Positions 53,291 to 62,374 are shown, counted from the first letter of the stretch. The stretch is DNA of 64,000 nt from Brasilonema sp. UFV-L1 (GCF_012912105.1 NZ_QMEA01000006.1:1-64000), one strand, 5' to 3'. The notes: a model not told the origin generated them from the letters alone. Translations and numbers: made by a program.

Positions 53291-53322
53291 CTTCTTTATA
53301 GTACAAGAATACTATAAAGAAG
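53291..53322. repeat. Perfect 13-bp inverted repeat
   Basis: CTTCTTTATAGTA and TACTATAAAGAAG form a 13-bp stem with a CAAGAA loop. There is no T run on either side, so a terminator is unlikely. It could be an operator, a recombination remnant or part of a small transposable repeat. Confidence 0.6.
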
Positions 53323-53720
53323 ATTTGGTAGTCAATATTGATCCTCAAAAATTCGATCTCATTTTCAGTTATATGGATGATTCTAAGTAGAAGGCAGTCC
53401 GGATGAAAAATTTTACCCTTCAGGTATGTCCTTTGGACGCTTGTTCATACCCCTTGCGGGGGCGGCTTGCGCTTACGGGTTTCTAGGGTTTGCATTTTAC
53501 GCTTAACTTTGTCTACCTACTTAACTTCCATAGTCCCTTAAGCTTCAACAGGAAGAATTTCTAAAATGATAGAAGAAAATCAAAAATGACTAGTAATGGG
53601 TAGCGATGGGTAGGAATTTAGTGGATTTACGATTTTTAAAAATTTCAAATAGCATGGGAAATTCTCCGCAATAGAGCTATTTTAAGGATCTTTGGAGATG
53701 TTTAATGCCCTATACCCATT

Positions 53721-53823
53721 AGAACTTACGCACCATCTGCTAGAAACCCGGTTTCTTCGTTCGTATTTGCTTGCGAAACAGACGATTTTTGGTAGAAACC
53801 GGGTAACTTTTGCCTAAGTCTTA
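53721..53823. mobile_element. Degenerate MITE-like element
   Basis: The ends AGAACTTACGCA and TTTTGCCTAAGTCTT are imperfect inverted repeats related to those of the 35366-35551 element. Inside, AGAAACCCGGTTTCT (a palindrome) and a second AGAAACCGGGT lie in the order typical of a widespread cyanobacterial intergenic repeat. Non-coding. Confidence 0.5.
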
Positions 53824-53885
53824 CCTATGTTAAGAAGTGCAACAAGGTGCGATAGTATTAAAGTTGCAAAATCTGGAATACCCTC

Positions 53886-54512
53886 ATGACAGCCGATTTA
53901 CAATTACACGCCTCACCTGATTTTGTCACCGTACTCTCACTCGCTGCAACTGCCTATCAAGGACAGAAGAAGAATCGCCCTAGTGCTGAAATTGTCGTCA
54001 ATGCTTTGCTGCAAGCAGAAAAAGCTGCTAAACAGCAACGACTGACGTATCCTTTTGAGTCTTTGGTAGGTCGATGGCGGCTATGCTTTGCCACTGGAAC
54101 CAAAAAAGTCAGAAATAAAGCAGGGATTGTGTTGGGAAAAGGTTTTTATGTGCCGAAGTTGGTTCCAACTCGTATCTCCTTCAATACCACACAAGGTGTA
54201 GATGAAACTCCAAATAGAGAGGAGATTGGCAATTCTGTTCAAATTGGTCCTATTGTATTACAGCTCAAAGGTCCAGCACAATATTTAGGGAAGAAAAACT
54301 TATTGGCGTTTGACTTTATTCAGATGCAAATCAGTTTGTTTGGTCGTGTGATTTATAACGGTTCGATTCGAGGCGGTAAAGCTCAAGCGGAGAATTTTTA
54401 TAGTCAATCTGTCAGTAAGCTACCTTTCTTTGCATTCTTTTTAGTAAAAGAGGACTTCATTGCAGCTCGTGGTCGTGGTGGTGGGCTAGCATTATGGATT
54501 CGAGAAAAGTGA
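53886..54512 (+). CDS. Fibrillin/PAP-like (plastid-lipid-associated) protein
   Basis: A 208-residue soluble protein. The segment FESLVGRWRLCFATGTKK near residues 58-75 and the closing PFFAFFLVKEDFIAARGRGGGLALWIR near 179-205 have the layout of the cyanobacterial/plastid fibrillin family, beta-barrel proteins associated with thylakoid lipids and photoprotection. The first 55 residues are helical. It is monocistronic and its neighbours give no hint. The family call is from the two conserved ends only. Confidence 0.6.
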   Translation: MTADLQLHASPDFVTVLSLAATAYQGQKKNRPSAEIVVNALLQAEKAAKQQRLTYPFESLVGRWRLCFATGTKKVRNKAGIVLGKGFYVPKLVPTRISFNTTQGVDETPNREEIGNSVQIGPIVLQLKGPAQYLGKKNLLAFDFIQMQISLFGRVIYNGSIRGGKAQAENFYSQSVSKLPFFAFFLVKEDFIAARGRGGGLALWIREK

Positions 54513-54805
54513 ACTTCGTTAAATGCAATATTCTCAACCCAACTAAATCATACCAAAGTCTCTACCACCAAATAGAGGAGACATCAAGAAAGTAGATGAT
54601 AGCGTAATAAAAATATTGTGGGTGTAATACCGTTTCCATATGAAGATGCATAGAAAGAACCCCACCGCCGTTAACTGCCCTCCCCAACGCATCGGGGAGG
54701 TTAGGAGGGGTAAAAATAATATGCAGCTATGGCACTTTACGGGCAAGCTATCACAGAGAATTGGTATAAACCAAATATTCATAGCGTGCAAGGAGATGTT
54801 CCACA
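54513..54805. other. Intergenic region with the second 40-bp repeat
   Basis: It contains the 40-bp repeat copy (54625-54664), then CCCTCCCC...GGGGAGG forming a GC-rich hairpin (about 54682-54707). Nothing else is seen before the TTG start at 54806. Confidence 0.5.
54625..54664 (+). repeat. 40-bp dispersed repeat, copy 2
   Basis: Matches 45237-45276 at 38 of 40 positions in the same orientation. The flanks differ, so this is a mobile or otherwise dispersed unit rather than part of a larger duplication. Confidence 0.8.
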
Positions 54806-55291
54806 TTGAATAAATCAGCACTCATAGTCCCCTTCCTGGCATTGCTTTTACTACTGCCAGCAAATATATTTGGTCGTGCTCATGCTTCAACCAATCACGC
54901 TCCTAAAATGTCCTCTTTTAACCTGAGTTCTCAAAAATGGAAAAATCGCGTGCTACTAGTGTTTGCTCCCTCTAGTAGCCATCCTGCTTATCAACAGCAG
55001 ATGCAACTGTTTGAAAAGTATAAATCAAGTTTTCGTGACCGGGATTTAGTTCTTGTTCAAGTTGTTGCAAATGGCAAAAGTTTTGCAAACACAGAGCAAA
55101 TAGATTCTGCGGCGGCTGCTGGGTTGCGCGATGATCTCAAAGTCAGCAACCAAGATTTTTGCGTTGTCTTGGTGGGTAAAGACGGTGGTGTCAAGCGTCG
55201 TGAGACAACTCCTGTGCAAGCGAAAGCTATTTTTGACGAAATTGATGCTATGCCCATGCGAAGACAGGAAATGCGAGAACGAAGCAAATAA
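54806..55291 (+). CDS. Secreted DUF4174-like protein
   Basis: A 161-residue protein starting at TTG (54806), ten bases after AAGGAG; the nearer ATG at 54796 leads straight into a stop. Residues 1-27 form a signal peptide (hydrophobic core ALIVPFLALLLLLPA, likely cleavage after AHA). The rest has WKNRVLLVFAPSSSHPAYQQQ near 46-66, and DFCVVLVGKDGGVKRRET near 116-133. That thioredoxin-like beta-alpha pattern without a CxxC is typical of DUF4174, whose function is unknown. Confidence 0.78.
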   Translation: MNKSALIVPFLALLLLLPANIFGRAHASTNHAPKMSSFNLSSQKWKNRVLLVFAPSSSHPAYQQQMQLFEKYKSSFRDRDLVLVQVVANGKSFANTEQIDSAAAAGLRDDLKVSNQDFCVVLVGKDGGVKRRETTPVQAKAIFDEIDAMPMRRQEMRERSK

Positions 55292-55331
55292 GGAGAGAAT
55301 TTGACAAGACGCACGCAAATCTACCACGACG

Positions 55332-56189
55332 TCACGGGTGTTTGAGCAACCAATTGAGGAGTAGATGATTAGTCGTTTGCGGTTGTTCTAGCATAAACCA
55401 ATGTCCTGCTCCTTCGAGCTGTTCGTAACACCACTCGGCTGTTACGTATTTGCCAGAGTCCTTCATGTGCGATTCCCAAAGAAAATCGTCTTTGGTACTC
55501 CAGATACCCAAGGTAGGAACAGTCACGGGGAGTGGTTTAGGCAATTCTCCTTGAAGGGCTGCGAGCAGAATTTCAGGAAATGGGTTTGCTTGTTCCAATT
55601 TCCCCATACTTTCAAATACACCGAGTTCCAAGACACGGTTGACAATCTGCTCCCTATCCGGGTGAGTTCGGAGGACTTCGCGCAATAAACGACCATTGCT
55701 GGCGCGATAAAGCTGAGGTGCAACCTTATGGATGTTAAGAAAGAGATACCACTGATAACGCAGGACATCAAAGGATATATCCAGCAATGATGCCAGGTGC
55801 CCAACTGACATAGCAACAAAAGTCTTCAGACGGTTCGGGTACACTGTCGCAAAATCCCAGCCTATAACGGCACCATAGTCGTGTGCGATACAATGAACCT
55901 TTTCTAACCCAAGACAGTTGAGCAGACTAACCATATCATTGACCAAGGCGGAAAACGTATATCGTTCAACATCTTGTGGCTTGTCGCTAAGTCCGTAACC
56001 GAGTAAATCGGGACAGATAACGCGGTATCCAGCTTCCAGCAAAACCAAAACTTGATTCCGCCACACTGTGCTGTCATCTGGCCAACCATGAAGCAAAAGA
56101 ATGCTGTCTTTCCCTGAACCCGAATCTCTCACATAGTATCGAGCGCCATTAAGTTCTATCGTTTTTGCGCCAAGAGTATCGTACATCAT
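55332..56189 (-). CDS. Alpha/beta hydrolase (epoxide hydrolase/dehalogenase-like)
   Basis: A 285-residue alpha/beta hydrolase. HGWPDDS at 34-40 forms the oxyanion region, the nucleophile elbow is AHDYGAVIGW with Asp104 in place of Ser, and the catalytic His is in EGAGHWFMLEQP near the C-terminus. An Asp nucleophile points to epoxide hydrolases, haloalkane or fluoroacetate dehalogenases rather than esterases. It lies 95 bases downstream of an AraC-family regulator on the same strand, which may control it. Confidence 0.85.
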   Translation of the reverse strand: MMYDTLGAKTIELNGARYYVRDSGSGKDSILLLHGWPDDSTVWRNQVLVLLEAGYRVICPDLLGYGLSDKPQDVERYTFSALVNDMVSLLNCLGLEKVHCIAHDYGAVIGWDFATVYPNRLKTFVAMSVGHLASLLDISFDVLRYQWYLFLNIHKVAPQLYRASNGRLLREVLRTHPDREQIVNRVLELGVFESMGKLEQANPFPEILLAALQGELPKPLPVTVPTLGIWSTKDDFLWESHMKDSGKYVTAEWCYEQLEGAGHWFMLEQPQTTNHLLLNWLLKHP

Positions 56190-56284
56190 TTTTCTGTTGG
56201 ATTATAGGTGTTTGGATACCCTCACATTACCTATACCAACGAGAGTGAGTCGCGCACATTCTTGCAATTAAAAGCATATTCTTG

Positions 56285-57163
56285 CTACTGACTCCGAAAC
56301 GCTTTAGGAGACATACCTACCAAGCGTCTGAAATGCCGACTGAGATGACTTTGATGAGCAAACCCGCATAAAAGTGCCACATTTGCAATACCTAAATCTG
56401 ATTGTTTGAGTAACCGCTTTGCTAGTTCCACTCGCCGCTGAATCACGTATTGATGTGGTGTCATATGCATGGATTGTTTGAACAAACGACAGAAGTAGAA
56501 AGAACTCATTCCCACATTGTTCGCCAAATCCTCTAGTTGAATATCTTCTTCTAAATGAGCTTCGATGAAATCCAGCACTTGCTTCAGTTTGAATTTCGGT
56601 AAGCCATGAGAATATGTCGGAATATTTGGCTGTAATATCGAGAAGTTTTTGAGCAGATGCATGGCAAGGGCTGTACCAAAAGATTCACCGTATAGCCGCC
56701 CTGCTGGACACCCAGCTTCTAAATCTGCTTTGAGCGCATTGACTATGGTTTGAATAACTGGGTCGAAAATTTGCCATCTGGGAACAAGTTCGAGTTGATT
56801 GCAACTTAGCGCTTCATAAGCTAGCTGTTCAAGAAACTTTGGATCAATCACCAGTATTGTAAAGTGACTTGTTTGTTCCCAGCTTGTCCAGTGACTGGTA
56901 TTCGCTGGACACAGACAAATTTCACCACCACCAATTCTGGATGATAAATATTTTCCATCCATACGACGCTCATGATGTGACCATGAATTAGTATCGATGA
57001 TTTCCAACGCATGCTGTTGCATCACGTGTTCACCAGTTTCTGAGCCAGGATGCTGGTAATAAGCTAGAAAAATATTGTTCCAGTCAGCTTGTTTGCTAGT
57101 CAACAATGGTGGGTGAGGAAGAATTTGGGACAAGTCCTCTAAGCTTGTCAGATCTAACGTCAT
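56285..57163 (-). CDS. AraC family transcriptional regulator
   Basis: A 292-residue regulator. The C-terminal 100 residues form the double helix-turn-helix of AraC/XylS proteins: IQLEDLANNVGMSSFYFCRLFK for the first and IANVALLCGFAHQSHLSRHF for the second. The N-terminal half is the divergent effector domain. It is divergent from the beta-lactamase gene (116-base gap) and upstream of the alpha/beta hydrolase gene, so either may be its target. Confidence 0.9.
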   Translation of the reverse strand: MTLDLTSLEDLSQILPHPPLLTSKQADWNNIFLAYYQHPGSETGEHVMQQHALEIIDTNSWSHHERRMDGKYLSSRIGGGEICLCPANTSHWTSWEQTSHFTILVIDPKFLEQLAYEALSCNQLELVPRWQIFDPVIQTIVNALKADLEAGCPAGRLYGESFGTALAMHLLKNFSILQPNIPTYSHGLPKFKLKQVLDFIEAHLEEDIQLEDLANNVGMSSFYFCRLFKQSMHMTPHQYVIQRRVELAKRLLKQSDLGIANVALLCGFAHQSHLSRHFRRLVGMSPKAFRSQ

Positions 57164-57279
57164 ATTTCAATTTGAGGCAAGTATTATAAATACTAAAGTT
57201 TTTACCAGAAACAGAACAGACATCAAGAAAGTCGATAATACGGTAGAACAAATATTCACACCTAGAAATTAAACGGCAG

Positions 57280-58428
57280 ATGTTTTCAGTTTTTATACGT
57301 CGTTTTTGGCTTTCGTTTGGAGCAGTTATTTTGCTTTCGTTTATTTTGCTTCCAGTCAAAGCACAAGAATCATCTCTAAGGGCTTTATCTCCAAGCATCA
57401 CTGAGTTATCCTCACAGCAACTTGAGCAACAAATTCATCAAACCGCACCGCTTGCAGATGGAATGATGAAAGTCAGCGCTGTTGTCACTGCGGCGCAGCC
57501 CAACACTTCAGTATTTCAAGAACGGTTAAAAACTCTCGATGTTTCAGCCGCTCAAGGTAAAGTTGGTATTGGGGTTTTGGATCTTAATAGCGGTCAAAGC
57601 TGGTTTCTCAATGGTAAGCAGCGCTTTCCCATGCAAAGTGTGTATAAGCTTCCTTCTGCCATAGCCGTCTTAAAACGACTAGACGAGGGCAAGATTTCGT
57701 TTAAGCAATTAGTCACCATTATGCGTCAAGACGTTGCTCCTGGATGGAGTCCTATCGTCAAGGAATTCAAAGGTGATAGAGTACAGTTACCACTCCGAAA
57801 CGTTCTAGAACGCTCTGTGGGAATAAGTGATAATACTGCAGCTGACGCTTTGGTACGATTGCTTGGTGGACCTCAAAAAGTCACTGCTATCTTACGCGAT
57901 CTGCAAATTCGCAACATTCGCGTTGACCGATTAGAACAGCAGCTGCAGCCGGAGAGTGTGGGACTCAAAAACTTTCAACCTGAATTAGCTGACGAACAAA
58001 AATACAAGGAAGCTGTGGAGAAGATTCCAGATCGCGATCAGAAAGCTGCTCTCCAAAGGTACCTTCGCGACTCACGGGATACTGCAACTCCTGAAGCTAT
58101 GGTTGACCTTTTGGCAAGGTTACAATCGAATCAGCTATTGTCCGAGAACTCTACCGCTTTGTTGCTAAAGATCATGACCGATTCTCCAACAGGAGAGAAG
58201 CGTCTAAAAGCAGGACTACCTGAAAATTGGTCGATCGCACACAAGACTGGTACGGGTGCAGATGTTCTCGGGATAAATACTGCAACAAATGACGTTGGAA
58301 TCGCTAGTTCGCCGGATGGGAAGCGGGTGGCGATCGCCGTATTTATAGCCGGTTCAAAAGCTCCTCTGGAAGAGCGCGAGAAAGTTATGTCCGACATCGC
58401 CTCAGCAGTGGTAAAGGCGATGCAATAA
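57280..58428 (+). CDS. Class A beta-lactamase-family serine hydrolase
   Basis: A 382-residue exported protein. A signal peptide covers about residues 1-28 (LSFGAVILLSFILLPVKA). All class A landmarks are present: S120-x2-K123 in MQSVYKLP, SDN at 183-185, Glu219 in RLEQQLQ (the Glu166 position) and KTG at 322-324. It is about 90 residues longer than classical TEM-type enzymes, owing to an extended N-terminus and an insertion after the omega-loop Glu (about 225-265). With all catalytic residues in place a working beta-lactamase is likely, though the natural substrate is unknown. Confidence 0.88.
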   Translation: MFSVFIRRFWLSFGAVILLSFILLPVKAQESSLRALSPSITELSSQQLEQQIHQTAPLADGMMKVSAVVTAAQPNTSVFQERLKTLDVSAAQGKVGIGVLDLNSGQSWFLNGKQRFPMQSVYKLPSAIAVLKRLDEGKISFKQLVTIMRQDVAPGWSPIVKEFKGDRVQLPLRNVLERSVGISDNTAADALVRLLGGPQKVTAILRDLQIRNIRVDRLEQQLQPESVGLKNFQPELADEQKYKEAVEKIPDRDQKAALQRYLRDSRDTATPEAMVDLLARLQSNQLLSENSTALLLKIMTDSPTGEKRLKAGLPENWSIAHKTGTGADVLGINTATNDVGIASSPDGKRVAIAVFIAGSKAPLEEREKVMSDIASAVVKAMQ

Positions 58429-58516
58429 ACCTCAGTTGAAAATAGCAGGGGAAACATTCGTCATGTTTAACGTCATATTTAAATTTGATTTAAATTAGAG
58501 GCAATTCTTACAGAGA

Positions 58517-59083
58517 CTAACTCTCATTAATGAGGATCGATAAAGCATGACGGGCATAGTTTGCACCTGCTGGAGTTCCTTCAATCGTTGCCATCAGACT
58601 GGCACCACCAATTAACAGTAAGTACTGCTGAGAGAATGCTTCTGGATGACGAACCCCTGCTTCTATTGCTAGTTGCATAACATGAGTGCGAATTGCCTCA
58701 CGCAACGATACGGAAACATGATGAGCCGGATGATTTGCATCTGCTATTTCAAGAACTGCATTAATGAATGGGCATCCTCGAAAGTCTGGTTGAGCATACC
58801 ACTCTCCAAGCACATCAAATATTGCGAGTAGTTTTTCTTTAGCTGTTTGTCCTCGCTCCTCAACAGCTTTGTGAAACCACTTCAACCATTGCTTTTCGCG
58901 ATAGCGCATGACTTCCAAAATGAGTTGGTCTTTTGAGGGGAAGTATTTGTAGAATGTCCGTTTTGCAACGTCTGAAGCAGCAATCACTTCGTTAATCCCA
59001 ACGTGCTGAATCCCCTTCTGGTAGAAAAGCTGGGAGGCAGTTTCTAGGATGCGATCATAAATGTTGTTGGTATTTGATGTCAT
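58517..59083 (-). CDS. TetR family transcriptional regulator
   Basis: A 188-residue regulator. The N-terminal helix-turn-helix reads ILETASQLFYQKGIQHVGINEVI followed by VAKRTFYKYFPSKDQLILEVM (residues about 13-58). The C-terminal ligand domain resembles the TetR_C group. Two matching palindromes stand in the gap to the divergent gene (59102-59119 and 59139-59156), within 75 bases of its start, so it probably represses itself and the neighbour. Confidence 0.92.
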   Translation of the reverse strand: MTSNTNNIYDRILETASQLFYQKGIQHVGINEVIAASDVAKRTFYKYFPSKDQLILEVMRYREKQWLKWFHKAVEERGQTAKEKLLAIFDVLGEWYAQPDFRGCPFINAVLEIADANHPAHHVSVSLREAIRTHVMQLAIEAGVRHPEAFSQQYLLLIGGASLMATIEGTPAGANYARHALSILINES

Positions 59084-59101
59084 ATTTTAGTTTTCTCGGC
59101 T

Positions 59102-59119
59102 GTAGACAAACTTGTCTAC
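59102..59119. promoter_or_regulatory. TetR operator 1
   Basis: GTAGACAAACTTGTCTAC has perfect 8-bp arms (GTAGACAA/TTGTCTAC) around AC. It lies 19 bases before the TetR gene start and is identical to the second site at 59139-59156, with centres 37 bases apart. TetR-family repressors bind such palindromes. Confidence 0.85.
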
Positions 59120-59138
59120 TTAAAGTATTCTACTAAAT

Positions 59139-59156
59139 GTAGACAAACTTGTCTAC
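59139..59156. promoter_or_regulatory. TetR operator 2
   Basis: An exact second copy of GTAGACAAACTTGTCTAC, about 90 bases upstream of the preferred start of the divergent CMD-family gene. Two identical sites in a 121-base divergent promoter suggest joint control of both genes. Confidence 0.85.
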
Positions 59157-59243
59157 TCAGCAACAAGTGTGTAATGAGCGTAAATGTTCCGGTTTTTGTA
59201 CACACAATTCTGCTTTTGTCAATACTGTAAAAGATATAGCATA

Positions 59244-59816
59244 ATGGAATTCACTATTTACACTCCCCAAACCGCCCCTGAAGAGTCCAAAGAATCTCTG
59301 CACCATGCCAAGGAAACATTTGGCTTCATTCCCAACCTAGAGGGTATATGCGCTCTTGCACCTGCACTCTTGAAGGGTAGTATGGCTCTGTGGGATCTTT
59401 TCAGCACAACCAGCTTCACTCTACTCGAACAACAGGTAGTATACCTAGCAGTTAATTATGAAAATGAGTGCCACTACTGCATGGCAGCACACTCAGGTTT
59501 GGCAAAAAAGGTTGGTTTGTCAACCGAGGATATAAATGCTGTGCGAAATGGTGAACCTCTGCAAAACCCAAAACTACAAGCACTTCGTCACTTTACACAG
59601 CAAATGGTGCAAACTCGTGGTTGGGTTACTGATGATGAAATTGAGACCTTTTTGAAGGCTGGTTACACAAAGCAGCAGGTTCTAGAAGTCATTCTTGGTA
59701 TCGCTGTGAAAGTCATTCACAACTACACTAATCACATTGCCCAAACGCCACTCGATAACGCGTTTGAGCGCTACGCTTGGTCGAAACCCACCGTTGACGT
59801 GAATACATCACAATAA
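59244..59816 (+). CDS. Carboxymuconolactone decarboxylase family protein (AhpD-like)
   Basis: A 190-residue protein with the CMD/AhpD core: ENECHYCMAAHSGLAKKVG holds the C-x2-C and downstream His of the AhpD-type thiol active site, implying a peroxidase or disulfide-reducing function. I chose the ATG at 59244 because the family start (MEFTIYTPQTAPEES) fits there; the upstream ATG at 59184 would add 20 atypical residues. It is divergent from the TetR gene and probably its target, as is common for such genes in stress responses. Confidence 0.85.
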   Translation: MEFTIYTPQTAPEESKESLHHAKETFGFIPNLEGICALAPALLKGSMALWDLFSTTSFTLLEQQVVYLAVNYENECHYCMAAHSGLAKKVGLSTEDINAVRNGEPLQNPKLQALRHFTQQMVQTRGWVTDDEIETFLKAGYTKQQVLEVILGIAVKVIHNYTNHIAQTPLDNAFERYAWSKPTVDVNTSQ

Positions 59817-59966
59817 GGCGATCGCATTCGCATCAACTAAGTAGTTATGTGAAAATCACGGCGGAGCGCAGACGCCTAAAAGACAAAGATGCAATCGTCG
59901 CCGCCCGCCTTATATCCCGCCACTAAACGGAGTACCATTATAGTGGAGGATGAGGACGCGAAGAAA

Positions 59967-61598
59967 TTAAACTAGAAAATTAACAACTGAAGCAGAACCT
60001 GAAGCATGGGACTTCTGTGTCTGCCTTTGCAAGTAACGATAGAAGCGATTCATCGCATTCATATAAGCGTAAGCCGATGCAACCACAATGTCAGTATCGG
60101 AAGCTTGTCCAGAGAAAATACGTCCTTGATGCCCCATCCGAACTGTAACGGTTCCCAGCGCATCAATTCCTCCAGTGACAGACATGATAGAAAAGTCAAT
60201 TAATTGATTGGGAATCTTCACTAGTCGATTAATTGCTTTATACACCGCATCCACCGGACCTACCCCTACAGCTGCATCCGTGAGGATTTGTCCATCGGGA
60301 GTCACGATTGTAATAGTTGCAGTTGGACAGGTGCAATCTCCACAAGTTACTTGGACATGTTCAAGTTGAAAGCCTTTGTCTACTTGAATTTGCGTTTCGT
60401 CCCGAACGATCGCCTCTAAATCCCAATCAGACATTTCCTTTTTCTTATCGGCAATTTCTTTGAACCGCATAAAGGCTTTATTCAAATCTGCCTCACTCAA
60501 CTCAAACCCCAATTCCTGAAGCCTGCTTCGGAAAGCATTCCTTCCAGAGTGCTTGCCCAAAATAATCCTGTTTTCAGAAAGACCAATATCAGCAGCTTCC
60601 ATAATCTCATAGGTCTGCCGATGTTTGAGAATTCCATCTTGGTGAATTCCAGATTCATGAGCAAAAGCATTTGCTCCGACAATGGCTTTATTTGGCTGAA
60701 CCACAATTCCTGTGAATTGCGAAACCAAGCAAGATGTTTTGTAAATCTCTTGCGTCTTAATTTTTGTCAAAGGTGTATCCTCATCAACCGAACGACCAAA
60801 GTAAGGATTAAAATGAGATTTGCGAACTTGCAATGCCATGACAATCTCTTCCAGCGCTGCATTTCCGGCTCGTTCACCAATTCCATTCACCGTACACTCC
60901 ACCTGACGCACACCATTTTCAATTGCTGTCAAGGCGTTCGCTGTCGCCAAACCCAAATCGTTTTGGGTGTGAACCGAAAGAATGACTTGATCAATATTAG
61001 GAACATTTTCTTGCACACCTTGAATGAGTGCCGCCATGTCTTTGGGGGTGCAGTAGCCGACGGTGTCAGGAATGTTGATGGTGGTTGCACCTGCAGCAAT
61101 CACTTGTTCTAAAATTTGGTAGAGGAATTCTGGATCAGTGCGGCTTGCATCCATCGGTGAGAATTCCACATCCTCTACAAAAGACTTGGCATAGGCTACC
61201 ATTTCTTGGGCGATCGCCACAACTTCACTCCGAGACTTTTTCAACTGGTACTTCAGGTGAATATCTGAAGTGGAAATGAAAGTATGAATTCTCGGATGAG
61301 CAGCCGGTTTCAATGCTTCAGCAGCAGCTTGAATATCTTGCCGAATTGCTCTTGCTAAAGAACAAATGATAGGTCCACCCAATACGCCGACTTCTTGAGC
61401 TATTGTTCTAACAGCTTCAAAATCTCCACGACTGGCTACGGCAAATCCGGCTTCAATCACATCAACACCTAGTAGAGACAGTTGATGAGCGATCGCCAGT
61501 TTCTCTTCCACCAGCAGCGTTGCGCCTGGCGACTGTTCACCATCTCGTAGCGTTGTATCAAAGATAATCACTCGGTCTGGTTGAGGTTGAATGCTCAT
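59967..61598 (-). CDS. leuA: 2-isopropylmalate synthase
   Basis: LeuA condenses acetyl-CoA with 2-ketoisovalerate, the first committed step of leucine synthesis. The 543-residue product starts [26 protein letters not shown] lies close upstream of this ATG (61598), whereas a longer frame to 61691 would add residues encoded by the operator region. The catalytic [13 protein letters not shown] is at 12-24, the metal-binding SVHTQNDLG in the barrel, and the C-terminal leucine-binding regulatory domain is present. Feedback inhibition by leucine is expected. Confidence 0.93.
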   Translation of the reverse strand: MSIQPQPDRVIIFDTTLRDGEQSPGATLLVEEKLAIAHQLSLLGVDVIEAGFAVASRGDFEAVRTIAQEVGVLGGPIICSLARAIRQDIQAAAEALKPAAHPRIHTFISTSDIHLKYQLKKSRSEVVAIAQEMVAYAKSFVEDVEFSPMDASRTDPEFLYQILEQVIAAGATTINIPDTVGYCTPKDMAALIQGVQENVPNIDQVILSVHTQNDLGLATANALTAIENGVRQVECTVNGIGERAGNAALEEIVMALQVRKSHFNPYFGRSVDEDTPLTKIKTQEIYKTSCLVSQFTGIVVQPNKAIVGANAFAHESGIHQDGILKHRQTYEIMEAADIGLSENRIILGKHSGRNAFRSRLQELGFELSEADLNKAFMRFKEIADKKKEMSDWDLEAIVRDETQIQVDKGFQLEHVQVTCGDCTCPTATITIVTPDGQILTDAAVGVGPVDAVYKAINRLVKIPNQLIDFSIMSVTGGIDALGTVTVRMGHQGRIFSGQASDTDIVVASAYAYMNAMNRFYRYLQRQTQKSHASGSASVVNFLV

Positions 61599-61647
61599 CA
61601 CTGTCTCCCGTGGTATCAATAGAGGGATTGTTAGACATCTTTTGAAT

Positions 61648-61673
61648 ATTGTATACACAAAATTGTATACAAT
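61648..61673. promoter_or_regulatory. Palindromic GntR-type operator between leuA and the regulator gene
   Basis: Two TTGTATAC boxes (61649-61656 and 61663-61670) stand 14 bases apart, and the second extends to the palindrome TTGTATACAA. This matches the TTGTATACAA-like operators of FCD-type GntR regulators. The sites lie about 50 bases from the leuA start and 25 bases from the regulator start, so binding would block both divergent promoters. Confidence 0.75.
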
Positions 61674-61696
61674 ATAAAATATGAACTGCATAAATT

Positions 61697-62374
61697 ATGA
61701 ACTTAAATGACCTAGCAGCCAATTTGCTGCAACAACGCAGTACCCCAGATTTGATTGCAGACGCTTTGCGAAAAGCAATTGTGGAGGGAATTTTTCAGGA
61801 AGGACAATCTCTAAGACAAGATGAAATTGCCACTCAGTTTGGAGTGAGTCGCATTCCTGTGCGGGAAGCTTTACGTCAGCTTGAAGCAGAAGGATTGGTG
61901 ACACTTCATCTCAATCGCGGAGCAATGGTATCATCACTTTCTCCAACAGAAGCACAAGAAATCTTCGAGATTAGGAGTGCGTTAGAAGTCAAAGCAATCC
62001 AACTGGCAATTCCCAAGCTAACCGCATCAGATTTAGAAAAAGCCACTATCATTTTAGAAAAGACAGACCAGACAACTGACGCAGGTTTGCTTGCGAGACT
62101 GAACTGGGAATTTCATGAAACGCTTTATGAAACTGCACAACGTCCTCGACTACTGACGATGATTAAAACTCTACACCTAAATGTTGACCGTTATGTCCGT
62201 CTTCAGATGAGTCAGATGGATTACTCAGAGCGTTCCCAGAAAGAACATTATCAATTATTGGAGGCTTGTCAACAGCACGATACGAAAGCTGCTGTTAGGT
62301 TACTCAAAAAACACATTGATACAGCAGGAGAACAACTAGTTGCATACTTACAACAAAACGTTTACCGAAATTAA
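61697..62374 (+). CDS. GntR family transcriptional regulator (FCD subfamily)
   Basis: A 225-residue regulator. The winged helix lies at about 15-75 (DALRKAIVEGIFQEGQSLRQ, then IATQFGVSRIPVREALRQLE), followed by the all-helical FCD ligand domain with the metal- or ligand-binding FEIRSALEVKAIQLA near 92-106 and the closing HYQLLEACQQHDTKAAVRLLKKHI. It is divergent from leuA with operator-like palindromes between them, so it may control leuA or itself. The effector is unknown. Confidence 0.92.
   Translation: MNLNDLAANLLQQRSTPDLIADALRKAIVEGIFQEGQSLRQDEIATQFGVSRIPVREALRQLEAEGLVTLHLNRGAMVSSLSPTEAQEIFEIRSALEVKAIQLAIPKLTASDLEKATIILEKTDQTTDAGLLARLNWEFHETLYETAQRPRLLTMIKTLHLNVDRYVRLQMSQMDYSERSQKEHYQLLEACQQHDTKAAVRLLKKHIDTAGEQLVAYLQQNVYRN

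Larger units (their letters stand above)
52645..53885. other. 1.24-kb non-coding region with hairpins and repeats
   Basis: It contains two perfect stem-loops (52867-52899 and 53291-53322), a small GC-rich repeat (about 53448-53482, CCCCTTGCGGGGGCGGC) and a MITE-like element (53721-53823). A 77-codon frame at 52874-53107 starts inside the first hairpin and has no coding character. The promoter of the orthocaspase gene should lie near its left end. Confidence 0.55.
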
